A stretch of 17,399 nucleotides of DNA, taken from Candidatus Omnitrophota bacterium (GTDB lineage: Bacteria; Omnitrophota; Koll11; Gygaellales; JAQTUY01). Where the stretch lies: the NCBI GenBank assembly GCA_028707105.1, contig JAQTUY010000020.1, positions 1 to 17,399 of the forward strand, given 5' to 3'. A program made the translations under genes and the position numbers. This document shows, piece by piece, positions 1 to 12,600 of this stretch (within the stretch, counting starts at the first letter, position 1; the number at the start of each line of letters is the position of its first letter). Under the pieces are notes generated by a model. It saw nothing but the letters and a program-made list of their open reading frames with translations, did not search any database and was not told the DNA's origin.

Positions 1-640
1 TCCTTCAAGGTCGTGAATAACAATAGGCAGCGTCATAAGGCTGATATTCCCTAAATGCAGGTAGGAATGGATAAAGCCGGTATCGTGAAGATGTCTCATC
101 GCCCAGCCGTATTTTTCTAAGAATACCCGGCTATTACGCTCTGCTCCCGTGCGCTGGTTCCTGCCCATTTCAAACCCTAATACTACAAATCCCAGCCGTT
201 CCCCGTTGAATTGAACGCCCGTAAATTCCCCCCAGCCGATAGGGGCCTTGACTGTCAATTTCCTTGCCAGCGGATCACTGCCGTAAGCGTCGCAGGTCTG
301 CAGGAATTCATTTAAAGCGCTTTCCAGGAACATTGTGCCTTCTGCCGAAGGGTTAACCTTGACCATACCGATCTTATCATCGCCGGGACTATAAGCCATT
401 GTCCTGCGCATCTCACGGGAAAATTCATTGAGCGCGCAGCGCTGATCAAAAACTATACCTTTTATCTGCAGGTGGGTAATACGCTGCCTTCTGGCATCCC
501 TGAAAGGATCCTGCACGAACATCTGTCCTGAGCGGTTATATTTATGGGCGGGTTGGTTACTGCCCAGGATCCTTTTTAGTTCCTCCAGATCCCGGCTGGA
601 AACCGAATTCGCCAGATCCTTATTGATATAAAGAGTAAAA
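1..640 (-). other. Kinase-like domain, running off the window
   Basis: About 210 residues at the low-coordinate edge; the domain continues beyond position 1. A strand pair GWGEFTGVQFNGERLGFVVL and a helix LEKYGWAMRHLHDTG lead to IHSYLHLGN (46-69) and then VIHDLEG (1-12). This is the layout of the catalytic loop and metal-binding motif in kinase-like phosphotransferases (HxDLHxxN, then DxD/DFG-like), with Tyr in the position of the catalytic Asp but the loop His, the Asn and the DLEG Asp present. The stretch at about 240-640 before it is unassigned but in frame. A degenerate kinase is the best guess; the missing C-lobe prevents a firm call. Confidence 0.45.
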
Positions 641-3600
641 GCCCTTTCAGTTCCCTGCGTCTCCTGTTTTTTGCACAATCTATAAGCTTCCTTGAGTGGG
701 ACCTCTTCCTGATCCCGTATCGCGTTACGTTCTTTAGCGTCTGAAGGGGCAACCCGTTTTTTGCCCTCGCCCCAGATACAAGAAGCGTAGAACTGCCAGA
801 CATAGGCAAAAAGCATCAATAAAACATAAAGCCCCATACCGCCGGCGCTCCGGGCAAGTAATATTACCCCGGCTATGACCGGGACTAATAAAAGCAGGAT
901 CATGGGAAGGATCATAACCAGGACGTGCCCGCTGCGGTCATTTAAAACTCCGGGCCTGCGCTCTTTCTTCTGGAGATCATCCTTACCGGCAGCGCGCAGG
1001 GCTTCTTTTAGCTGCAGCTGGATATCATTCTTGCGCGAACCCATAGCAGGGAAAGAATCTATCTGATAAAAGTTATCCCCGATCTTCCTGGACTTGATTA
1101 TCTTTGCCATATCCAGGTTTAAATCTAATATTTTAAGATATTTTTCTATTTCCGGGGTGACTTTATGCGAGGCGCGGGAATGATGAAGCAATTCCAGGTT
1201 ATTTTTCAAATACGATCCGGCCATCCTGATAAACATCCGGTATTGCTCGCCGCTCATCTTATTTTCCAGAAAACACTCCAAGCCTCTTATCGCGTTATCA
1301 ATGACCCGGACCGCAGAGCGATTATGCCCGCGGCAAAGGCATTCCTTGATCACGGGTTTTACAAAAAGGCCGCGGATGGCCTGCCTCCTGGTGTGCTCTG
1401 AGTTACGGGTTACGTTTAAAAAGCTCTGCACGGCCGACGGGCCGGCGCGCATAATAATACTGCTGCCGTATTCTTCGCACTTCATCGGCGTGAGCATCCA
1501 GGCAACAGCCTGTAATTTTCGCGTGCTGCTTTCCTGAAGCATAAATTCCCGGATCTGGCTGAGCTGGCAGGGCGTAAGGCGGGAATCAGCCCCTACCTTG
1601 TCCTGCCCGATAGAGAAATTCCCGAATACTTTATAATCCCAAAGCAGGTCTTTGGCCGGGGAATCCGCCGTGATATGCTCATACCTGGATAATTCCCGTA
1701 AAAACTCCGGGGCGTTCTTGATCCCGGCGATCTGGTTGAGCCAGTATATTACCTCCGCGTCGTCATCTATGGCGATCGTGGATTCCAGGGTAAAGCCGGA
1801 GCGGTTAAAAGAACAGAGGGACGCGTCAAGGTCCGAATAGATCCCGCCCACCAGCAAATAAGCGCGGGAGGGAGAGATCCGCACGCCGGTGTCGCGAAAT
1901 ACCTTGGCAACCAGTGTCGAGGTGCAAGAAACACGGCTAAGATGATGGTCGATCGTACTGGCAATGTGCAGCTGTTCCAGCTCTTCGCTTTCCGGCTTGA
2001 AATGGTCAAACAAACTCATGCTCAGCCGGTTGCGCACAAACTCGGAGGCGCCAGCGATGCCCTGAATAAGCGCCTTGATAGCTGAATCTTCGGAATATAT
2101 GATCAGGTCCTTCTCCTCGATCCCGCAGTTCTTAAAAAGATACCTGGCGCCGGGGCACAACCCGTCCTTGATAAAAGGAAAGACCTCGATATTCTTGCCC
2201 GCGCTTATCTTCTGATCGTGTTCCGCTTTCAGGATTTGGGGAATGGATCCATCCAGATCAGGGTCTTTATGGCCGAAGTAATCGTTTATTTTGTAGTTGC
2301 CTTTCCCCAAAAAAACCCCTTCGTGACATGAAAGGACATTACGCTTGCGTTCGCGCAGGAATTTCTTCAAGGAGCGCGCGTCTTTGACTAAATAAGCGTA
2401 TTTGCCGCTGAAGATACAGTTACGCGCTATAAAAATAACGCTAGCGCATACCAGGCCTGTTATCAACAAAGCCAATAGAACAGGCTGTATCTGCTCAGCC
2501 GGATACATAAAGACCGCCGGCGCAACGGCGCTTAACCCGGCAACAGGAGCCGCCCCCTCTTGCCCGCCGGAAGTTTTTTTGATCCTGGATTTAGTTAAAA
2601 GCAGCCTTAAAAGATAGCTCTTAGACCGGGAGAAGTCATGCACCGTGCAATCAGCTCCCGCGTTGATCAATACTTCTTTTTCGCGCTCGTCATTGATCTT
2701 GCCTATGGCAATGGCGCCGGCCTGTTTTGCCGCCTCGATATCGTGGCGGCCGTCCCCGATCACCACGACTTGATCGCCGTTTAAGGCGCCCTTTATCCTC
2801 CTGATGGCCTCCGGCTTGTTAAAATTCACGAACGCGCCGTCGCCGAAGATACCGTCAAAGTAGCCGGTAAGGCCCGTAGCCTCGACTTCCGCCCTCAGCT
2901 GTTCATGCTCGGTGCCGCTGACCACGAATAACCTGATACCTTTATTACGTAAGGCTATGATCAGGTCTTTTGCTCCGGGCAATAAAGGAGGCTGCTCTTT
3001 CCAATGTTGGGCATCGATATATTTTCTCACCGCGCAAAGAAAGATGCGGCGGTGTTCTTCTATTGTCCGGTTATCTTTAATACCCCTGGATGCGGCCTGC
3101 TCCTGTATCCATTCCAGGTGCCTGGTAAAAGGCGCGCCGGCGGCATTGCGCAAATATTCCCTGACATATCCGGCCTGCTTTTCATCGGGTGTTGCGCCCG
3201 GGTATATCGACGATATTGCCAGATGATACATAAGCTCAAACCAGGGAACCCCGTTGAACAACGTATCATCCCAGTCAAAAATAACTACCCGCGCATCCCT
3301 GGGCCGGTTGCCGGTTGAACATTCAAATTGAATGTAAGGTTTTAAGGCAAAACCCTCGTTCTCTTTCAGGTCAAGGCTGGTTATTAAACTGATCAACTTT
3401 CCTGTGGATACCCCTCTTACACTATTGGAAGATAATAACGATAAGGCCTTAAGCAGCGCCAGGCGGGGCCGGGCTTTGATCACAACGTTGAGCCCGCAAA
3501 CCGGGGATTCTTCAGCCAGGCAAGACAGCTTTTCCATTGCCGCATCCTTGATCTGCCTGGCCCTTTCCCTGGAAAAATTTAACATCCTCCCGATCTCGCT

Positions 3601-6600
3601 TAAGGTCTTGCCTTCTAGGTAATGAAGAAGAACAACCTCCCTTTCCTGCTGCGGTATCTGATCCAAAAGCCCGTCCAGAAAAGAGCTCTGGAACATCTTT
3701 TCGATCTCCACCTGGCGGCTGTCATCCTTTAATAGGTCTTTCCTGGTGATCTGCCCCGGTTCGTTTTCACTACCATGGACTGCTTCGTCGATCGAAAAAG
3801 TAACCGGCCTCTTGCCCAGGATCTTTTTAACCTCATCCGCCTCCATCCCCATAAACCCGGCTATTTCCTCGATCAACGGTTCCTCGCCGAACTTATCTTC
3901 ATACCTGTGGATAAATTTACGTATTTTTCTCTCTAGGTTATTAAAGTATTCCGGGCTCTTAACAGTAGCAGAACGGTTCAGGGCCCTTAGGATCGCCTGT
4001 TTTATCCACCATACGGCATAGGTTGAGAACCTTATTCCCCTGCGGGGGTCGAATTTATTTATTGCGGTGAGCATGCCGATAGAGCCTTCCTGGAATAGAT
4101 CATCAACGTCCATTCCCGGGCTTGCCAGGTACGCGTAGCGCTTCAGGACATCCCAGACCAGACCGGAGTTAGACTTTACGAAGATCTCATGGCTTGCTTT
4201 ATGCAGCGCAGAAAGTTCGTTGCAGACAAGGATACGCGCCAGCAAATTATTTACCTGATACGGAGGGGCTTTTGCTTGCAGATAAGGCATCCAGTTATCC
4301 GCGAATATCCTCTCCGCGAAGCTGAGTCCTGCCAGGTCTTTTAACTGGCAGATCATCCTCTCATAGTCATCATTATTCAGGCAATCTGCCAGCTGGCTGA
4401 TATTCATCCAGCCTCCCTGCACTTTTTGTTTTCCGGCCCAGATATTATTCAGGGCATCGTAGGTCAGGGAACCGCTCAGGGCCTCTTTGAGGTATTGCGC
4501 GCTTAAAGACAGGCTTATCCTGGATAATGAAAGCGGCACAAAAATATTATTGAATAAGAAATGTTCTATTCTGGCGGGCTTACGCGCGAAGAGCCCTCCG
4601 CCGTCTACCAAAACCATCTCTCCCGATTCAACGATCCCGAGATTGCGGCTAAACCAGAAAGCGTCCATAAGAGAATGGTATAACCCGGCTGCCCAGACCC
4701 GGCGCTCGGCGGTAATGCATTGCCTTAAGACCTCCCGGGCCTGTTGCGGCTTTCCTTCTTTTAAATACCTCCGGATGAGTTGTTCGGCAATAGCTGCTTT
4801 CTCCTGGACGATGGCCCGTTTCAAGAAAACTTCTTTCCCGTTTAAATTTAATTTCAGGTCCCTTATTTCAAAATAATCGGCTATAGAGCATCCCAATTTT
4901 TGTTTGATCACAGGAGCGTAATCAGGGATAGTGAAGGTCTTATTATAACTGTTCGCGGCTATAACAGCCAGATCGCGCAGGCCTTCCCTGGGCACCTTTA
5001 CCACACAATCAAGCTCGCTGGTGGAATATACCCGCCAGCACCATCCCTTGGCAAGTTGCGTCAATCTTACTTTAGCCAGCCAGATCTTTACGATATCCTC
5101 CCGGGAATACTCTCTTGCAAGAGGAGTATAGCCGGCCGGGATACTCTCTTCTTTTAATCTTGCTTCGGCTAACTTAGCATCCTCTCTGGTATTGATATTT
5201 AATACCCCTATGGGATCCGAGGTTTTTACGATGCGCAGCCTGCCAATGCGCCATAAAACCCGGGCTAAATAATTGAATATTTTGTTTATCGCGCCGTCCA
5301 AATCCTCCCTGTTCCGTACTCTTTCGGTCTGATAAAGGAATTTGATCAACGGCTCGACAACCAGAAAAAGGATCTGCATCGCCTTGTAGATCTTCCAGTT
5401 TACAGCTACGATCCCCGTCTCTACCTCTCTTATGGAAGAAGGCTGCCGGTTAGCCCAAGTCTGGCTGATGAACCCGGACAGCTGGTTATTCTCATCCCTG
5501 ATAATGCGCACCTTGCCTTCGGGATCATCTTTTTCAGTAGTAAGAATAGTGCACCAGGCAGTTTTTCCGCCGACGGGGTTGTGCGTTTTCTGCAGCTCTC
5601 TTATTATGTTATCGCTGACAATCACAATGTCGGCCGGGGCAAGTATGATATTCCCGCGAAAGCCGCTTAAAAGATGCCGTCCTGCCATGAACCTTTCCAC
5701 GGGTCCGGAAAAACGGCCGTTAAAATAATTACTGCCCATTACCCACTTTACGTCCCCGGGCAGGAAGGCTTTTATTGCCGGAGCGCCGAAGTCCAGGATC
5801 ACTATAGAAGGAATATTGATCTTTCTTGCAACATCGATGAGATATCTGATCAGCGGTTTGCCGTTGACCGGATGTACGGGCTTGGGGAAATTAACCGTGG
5901 AATCAAAACGCACACCTTTGCCCCCGGCAGCTATAATAACCATCCAGGAATTCTTCTTTTCTTTCTTATACGCAGCTGCCTGGTTAATACTGCGGACATA
6001 TGTAAGCGTTAATAAAATAAGCAGGGCCGCGCATAAAATTACTCCGGAGTAATCAAACATGGCTGCCAAAGGCAGGAAGGCAAAGCTGTTCAAGGTTGTT
6101 CCAAATGAAGGACCCTTCTTATTCTCAGGCAGTATGTCCAGCTCGCAGGGGCAGGCCGGAGAGCCAAAATCGCGCATCAAAACATAGATCTCGCCAATCG
6201 AGATCTTGTCGGCTTTATAATATTCAATGCAGGGAGGATGAAATTCTTTTGCGCGAAGTAAATCCCTGAACAAATGTAAATTTATCGTCCCGTCTTCTTT
6301 TTTCCAGGGCAGGAAAGAAAGCTTCCCGCGGCTGATCGTATTCCAATATCCCTTCCAATACTCTCCGTCAAACTCCGGATTGCCGAATAATCTTTCCTTC
6401 TGTTCTTCCTTCTTACCATAGGTAGGGATGATTATTTTTGCCGCCCACAAGAGGAGCGGGTAGAGTTGTTTGCGCGTGCTTCTCCTTGTTAAAACTTCCC
6501 TTGTTTCCTCCTCTTTGCCCACCATCGCGGCAGCCCTAAGGATCTCCTCACGTATCTTTTTAGGCGAGAGAGGATATTTCGCGTTTACATAACGCCTCCT

Positions 6601-9600
6601 GTCCTTCTCGGAAAATTCGTCCGTCCGGTAATATATCTGTCCCGCCCCGGATAAAAACAGGCCGTGGATCCTCGCCCATTCTTTGATCTTTATCCCGAAA
6701 AGCAGGCTTTCATCCGGACTGCCCAGATCCGGATAACCGGCTAAAAGCCCCAGCATTTCCAGCCATTCCCTCTGCGGGGATATTCCGTTATTCTGGGATA
6801 CGATCAGTTCTTCTTTGAATATGCTATAAATTCCCGGGGATGCGATATAAGCATCGATGATCCGATGCACAAAATCATCGGCCTTGGTTTCGTAGTAATC
6901 TTCGGGGTAATAATAGTGCAGGATCTCTTCGGCAATGGTAAGTTCCGCTATCAACGGCGGAGCGCGGCTATGGATGATATGATGCAGCATGATCAGGTTA
7001 ATGGAAGCGCATCCCAGCCTTTCCAAACGGGAAGTTAACTCCACTGATAAACAGGGGTTTTCATTAATGCGCAAATACAGGTCATTCAGGCGCGGGTCGG
7101 AATTTTTCAGGAAACTTATGATCTTTAAGGCGCCGCCTAAACGTTCTTTTAAAGGCGAAGGCAAGTCCTTTCCCTGACAGGACAAATTACCGTTATCGAT
7201 TTTTAAGCTTACCCCGTAAGAAGCATCTTCCCTGGCGTTTTCTAATTCCTGCGCGAATTTCTGGACCATAAACCGCGAGGTATGCAGGCTGGCCGGTTGA
7301 CGCACGCCCTTTAATATGACCATCCCTAAAGGAGGCAAAGTAAGGCTTACGGAGAAGAGGCGGTTGTGCATCGGCTGCATCGCGGCATATACTTTTCCGC
7401 CATTACCTACGTTACTGCCGCCGTAACAGGAGGCATCGCTATTAAAAATCTCCTGCCACTCACCCAGCCAGGACACGCCTATGCGGTAGCCTTTGTGAAG
7501 GACCGGTTTAAAATTAAAGACTACCAGCACAGACTCATCCGGGTTCTCCCCTCTGCGCACATAACTTATAACACTTTTCTCCCAGTCGTTAAAATCTACT
7601 TTTTCAAACCCATTATCCGAAAAATCCCTCTGGTATAAAGCCGGCTCAGAGCGGTATATGCGGTTTAGGTCCCTGACCATATCCTGGATGCCCTTATGTT
7701 GAGGAAAATTTAACAGCGACCAATCTACGCTGGTATCATGGTTCCATTCTTTATACTCCGCGATCTCCCCGCCCATAAAAAGATGTTTTTTACCCGATTC
7801 GGTAAACATAAGCCCTAAAAGCAGGCGTAAATTGGCGAATTTCTGCCAGCGGTCTCCGGGCATCTTCTCCAGCAGCGAGCATTTACCGTGAACGGCTTCG
7901 TCATGAGACAGAGGAAGGACAAAATTCTCGTAGAAGAAAAACCCCGGATATTTATACAACTCTCCATGGTGGAACTGCCTGAATAGAGTATCCTTCTTCA
8001 TATAATCAAGCGTGTGCCTCATCCATCCAATAGACTGTTTCATGGAAAAACCCAACCCGCCCTCGGACACAGGACGCGTAACGCCGTAGTAATGCGAAGA
8101 ATCCTCAGCAATGGTCAAAGCGCCGAAATACTTGCACCGGATAGCTTCGTTCAATTCTTTGATAAAACTGATACCTTCAAGGTTAAGACTATCTCCCCGG
8201 CAATTAGGGATCCACTTTCCTTCTTCACGGTCGTAATTTAAATAAAGCATGCAAGCCACAGCGTCAAGGCGTAATCCGTCAACGTGGTATTTCTCCAACC
8301 AATAAAAGGCATTGCTGATCAAGAAGCTCTTTACTTCGTGGCGCCCGAAATTGAATACGCGCGTGCCCCACTTTTCATGTTTTCCCTGGAAAGGATGTAA
8401 ATGCGAATACAGCTCCGTGCCGTCAAATTCGGCTAATCCGCTGCCATGTTCGGCAAAATGCGCGTATACCACATCCAGGATAACACCTATATTTTTCTGA
8501 TGAAGATAATCGACCAGATACATAAAATCCTGGGGCGACCCATAACGGGAAGTGGGCGCGAAATAATTATTCACCTGGTATCCCCAGGAAGGGTAATAAT
8601 AATGTTCGTTGACCGGCATCAATTCCACGTGGGTAAACCCCATATCCAGAACATATTCGGCAAGCATAGGCGCCACTTCCCGGTAATTCATCCAGCGCCA
8701 CCGGCCATTTTCATAGATCTTGCGCCAGGAACCCAGGTGGACCTCATAGACGGAAATAGGCTGATCCAACGCCTGTTTCTTTTGACGAACGTCCATCCAG
8801 CTGTCATCATGCCAATTATAAGAAAGATCCCAGACAATAGAGGCATTGCGGTCCAGCTCTCCATCTTCCGGGTATTGGCTGGCAAAAGCATACGGGTCGA
8901 CTTTAACGCGCGCGTTTCCATCGTTACCCACCACATAATATTTATAAAAATCTGATTTTTTGGCCTCAGGTATAAAACATCGCCATACGCCTCTGGATTC
9001 AACGTTATGCATAACGTTGCGCTTATGATCCCAATTATTGAAATCGCCGATCACAGAAATACTTTTAGCGTTAGGCGCCCAGACCGAGAAATGCACCCCG
9101 GCAGTCACGCCGTCAATAAATACCGGATGAGCCCCTAATTTTCCGTATACTTCGCAATGCTTTCCCTCCGCAGTGAACAGATGGGAATCGAATTCCGTAA
9201 ATTTTAACCTTTCTAATTCTTCGCGGAGTTTGTCTTCGAAAACCGCCGGGGTTTTAAGCGGAACACCGCAGGCTTCTTTTACCACCACAATGATCTCTTC
9301 TTTAGAAGCGGCGTCCGTGGACATCTCAAAATACAATCCCTTATCCTGCAAGGTAAGATAAGTAGCATAGGCGATAGTCCGCAGGGTCTCATCGTTCTGT
9401 TTCAAGGTTTCTTCCTTGATCCCGGATACGCCGGCCTTGTCCGCGGCTCGCGTAAGGACAACAAACAAGCTTTCCTTGTTCTTGCTTGCGGCCTGATAGG
9501 AGTGATGATTCCAATCGCTCCCCTGGAAGACTATAATGTCTTTGCCGGAAAAAGCGGACTTTAGGACTTTTTCTAAAGCTCTTTTTTCTTCTTCTTTAAG

Positions 9601-12600
9601 ATACCAATAGCAGACTACTTCCAAGAATCTTATCTGCGGACTCTCCCGAAGCACGTTGCCTATTTTTTGAATAAGCCCGGCGATGGATACTCTTTCGCCG
9701 CGGGGTATATCCTGGCCGGAGACCTCTTTCATCTTCTTCTTGTAATTCTCTACTTCCGGCTGGTTCACAAAGTTCATCTTTTTATTGCAGGAGTATACTG
9801 CCGCGAATATCTGCAGGAGATACATATTGAGCATGGTATTGAGGACAAACGAAGCGGGAACATCAAAGCTGACAGTTTCAAATCCTGCCGGGATGTTCTC
9901 CGGCGTGACTACGAAAGTTTTGGGATTAACTGTATCGGATTTACCGCCTAAGGACTCCTGGATCAGCTGGGTTATCCAAGTCTCTAAAGCGTTTACAGAG
10001 CGTTCCTCTAAAAGGACGGCGAAATGCTGCGCTTGGGTGGCGGCTGACTGGTTAGCCTTGTTTACGGCCTGAACGATAAGCTTGTTCCTCAAGACAAGAT
10101 ATTCATCCCAAACCAGCTTTAACCCCGCAATATCCTTATCCATAAGCAACAATAACGGTAGGAGGAATATCAGGGTATGCGGCGCGGTAAACCTGCCGCC
10201 GATATCCGTCCGTCCGTCGATCTGAATAGGTAAGATCCCAATTCCCTGCCAGCCCGCGTTTTCAATCTTGGCTTTATTGGGCAGATCGGCTAACCATAAG
10301 AAATGCTTCCGGTAATCCAGGCCCTGGCTTAAAACCTTCTCTTTCAGCGCCTTTAAGATATCCTGGGTTTCCTTTGTTGTGCCCGACTTGGAAATACCCA
10401 CGATCAAGGTCTGGGACAAGTCCGGCAGGCAAGCTAAAAGCCCGCTCAAGGCGGCCCGGTCCAAGCTATCAATGGTGTAGATCTTAAATCTGTCCTGCCC
10501 TTTCACGACCCCGATCAGGGCTTTAATGGTATTTACTGAACCGCCCATACCGGAAAATATAAAGGTATCCTTATTCTTTACGGCATCTAAACTTAAGAAT
10601 TTATTAAGGGCCTCTTCGACCGCCGGCCAGGAAGGAGGAAGTACCCATCCTAAACGGCTGTCCTGGCCGTCAAAGCCGATCTCGCGGAAAATATTGCCCT
10701 GCCCGATCTGCTCCCTGGACTGCTTGCCGGCAGCCTGCATCAAGCTGCACAGCTCTATCGGAGCGGATACCCCAAGCAGCTCTTTACCTATATTACGCAG
10801 CCGTTCCTGCCTTGATATGTCCGTGACTTCGGTATAGAGGCGGGCGACATTCTCGGTCCCGGATATCCTGATACAAAGCCAATCGCCGGTATCAAAGATC
10901 ACCTTTATGCCGTCCAAAGTGATGATCTCGGATACTTTTTCCTTAACGTCCAGCGCGCGCATCTTCCTGCTTATCGAGAAGTCCTCGAAGCTGGCGTAGG
11001 TCTTCCTATCCAGTTTTACCTGCTCTATCAGTTTAAGGGCCTGGGATTTCAAGTCCTCGTTTAACTCCAAGTTATCCCTTTTATATACGACTGCCTTTCC
11101 GATAATACGCTCGATCTCCTCCTTATAACCGGATAGGCTCAAGCGGCTCTCGGCTGCCATCCACAGGCACATGAGCCCGATGACGATACCGTCATCCCAG
11201 GAGCGCATAAAAGGCCCGACGGCCACGTGGGCCGATTCCTCGCCGGCGACCAGGAATTTTTTGTCTGCGTTGATCGCCTTATCCACAAACCACTTGAATC
11301 CGACCTGGGTTTCCACCAATTCCAGCTCGCAATACTCGCATACCGCGTTGGCAAAATTGGAAGTGGCCACGCTCTTTCCGACAGCCCCCCTGAAGCCCTT
11401 GCGGAAAAAGAAAAAGGCCAGCATGGCGATGACCTCGTTCGCGGATATTTCTTTCCCGCCGAAATCCACCACGCCAAACCTGTCGCCGTCGCCGTCGGTA
11501 GCCAGGCCTAAAGTATGATTATCCCTATTAACGCTTGAAACCAACTCCTGGTTGAATTCTTTTTCCGTAGGATTAGGCGCCCCATTGACCTGGCTAAAAG
11601 CCGGGTCCTGATTTGCGGTGTGGATAAGTTTAACGAAGCTCGATCCCGCTTCCTTTTCGATCTGCCTGTATAACATATCCAAATATTTGACCGCAGTACC
11701 CTGCATCGGGTCAAGAACGATGTTAAAAGGAACGCTTTCCTTGACATACTTGAGTATGGAATCCCAGGCGCCTATTTCTCTTAATTTGGCGATCAGATAC
11801 TTAGAAACATACTTCGAGGCTGCCTCCTTGAAAGGCATCTCTTCGATCAGGCCTTCTTTTTTAGCTATTTTGTAATTAAGATAGCGGTAAGTAACGGCTG
11901 TATTGGCGTAATTGGAAATAAGGTCGGTGGTCTCTTTATCCGCGACGCCGCCGTGATAGGGATAGAATTTGAATCCGTCATCGGTATACCTATTATGAGA
12001 GGCGGTGAAATTGATGGCGGCCTTTAGCTTGCTGTCGGAATTCACCAGGTAGCCGAGTACCGGGCTGGGAGTAGGTTCCTCGATGATTATTTTAACCGGA
12101 ATACCGTTGCCGGATAATATAGAAGCTGTTTCGTGCGCGAATTCCACGTTGCCCTTGCGGGGATCATAACCAATAAGGATCTTGCCTTTCTTGATATGCC
12201 GCCTGTGATACTCCGCGACCCCTTGAGCGGCGCGCCTGACATTAGCCAGGACAAAATCTTTATCCAGTTTTCCCCGCCATCCTGATGTTCCGAAGGCAAT
12301 ATTTACTCCGGTAGAATATAACGCCAACTTCACGGGTTTGGTAAAAACGGCTCTGATAAAATCATCTTCCAATCGAAGGTTTTCCTGGTGGGAGAGGCCT
12401 GAAACAGCGCCCAATTCATGCAGGATAGTTACGGCAAGTTCCGCCTTATTGCTAAGGATGGATTCGTCGAGATAAAGCACGCCTTGATAGACAGTTCCGA
12501 AGAAAAGCTTAAACGGTCCTGCACGCAGCTTACCTTCGCCGGCTAACATCTCTTCCAGTTTAATGATCCATTGCTCCCTGTCAGTATCAATCAAAAATTT

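Noticed and set aside
4487..4876. Plus-strand open frame of 129 codons
   Set aside because: Antisense to the kinase-like domain and its linker in the giant frame; no recognisable protein, no ribosome site noticed.
6588..6600. AGGAGG followed at four bases by ATG on the minus strand, looking like an internal start
   Set aside because: The ATG is out of the main frame and is followed immediately by TAA, so it starts nothing.
8446..8955. Plus-strand open frame of 169 codons
   Set aside because: It lies antisense to the CBM48 and first catalytic part of the branching-enzyme domain, which is clearly coding on the minus strand. Its translation shows no family and its openness follows from codon bias of the real gene.
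9270..9420. Possible frameshift between isomerase and branching enzyme, since the junction is short
   Set aside because: The frame is continuous and both domain ends look complete; the junction is a short linker with a LREELERLK helix leading into the GlgB start.
11139..11518. Overlapping open frames on both strands, about 94-115 codons
   Set aside because: All overlap the phosphoglucomutase domain, including its DGDGDR and GEESAH loops, in other frames. None has recognisable content.
7310..12330. Idea that mutase, isomerase and branching enzyme are a normal operon of separate genes
   Set aside because: There is no stop codon between or after them in the frame, and the linkers are in the same frame on both sides, so they cannot be separate cistrons with their own stops.
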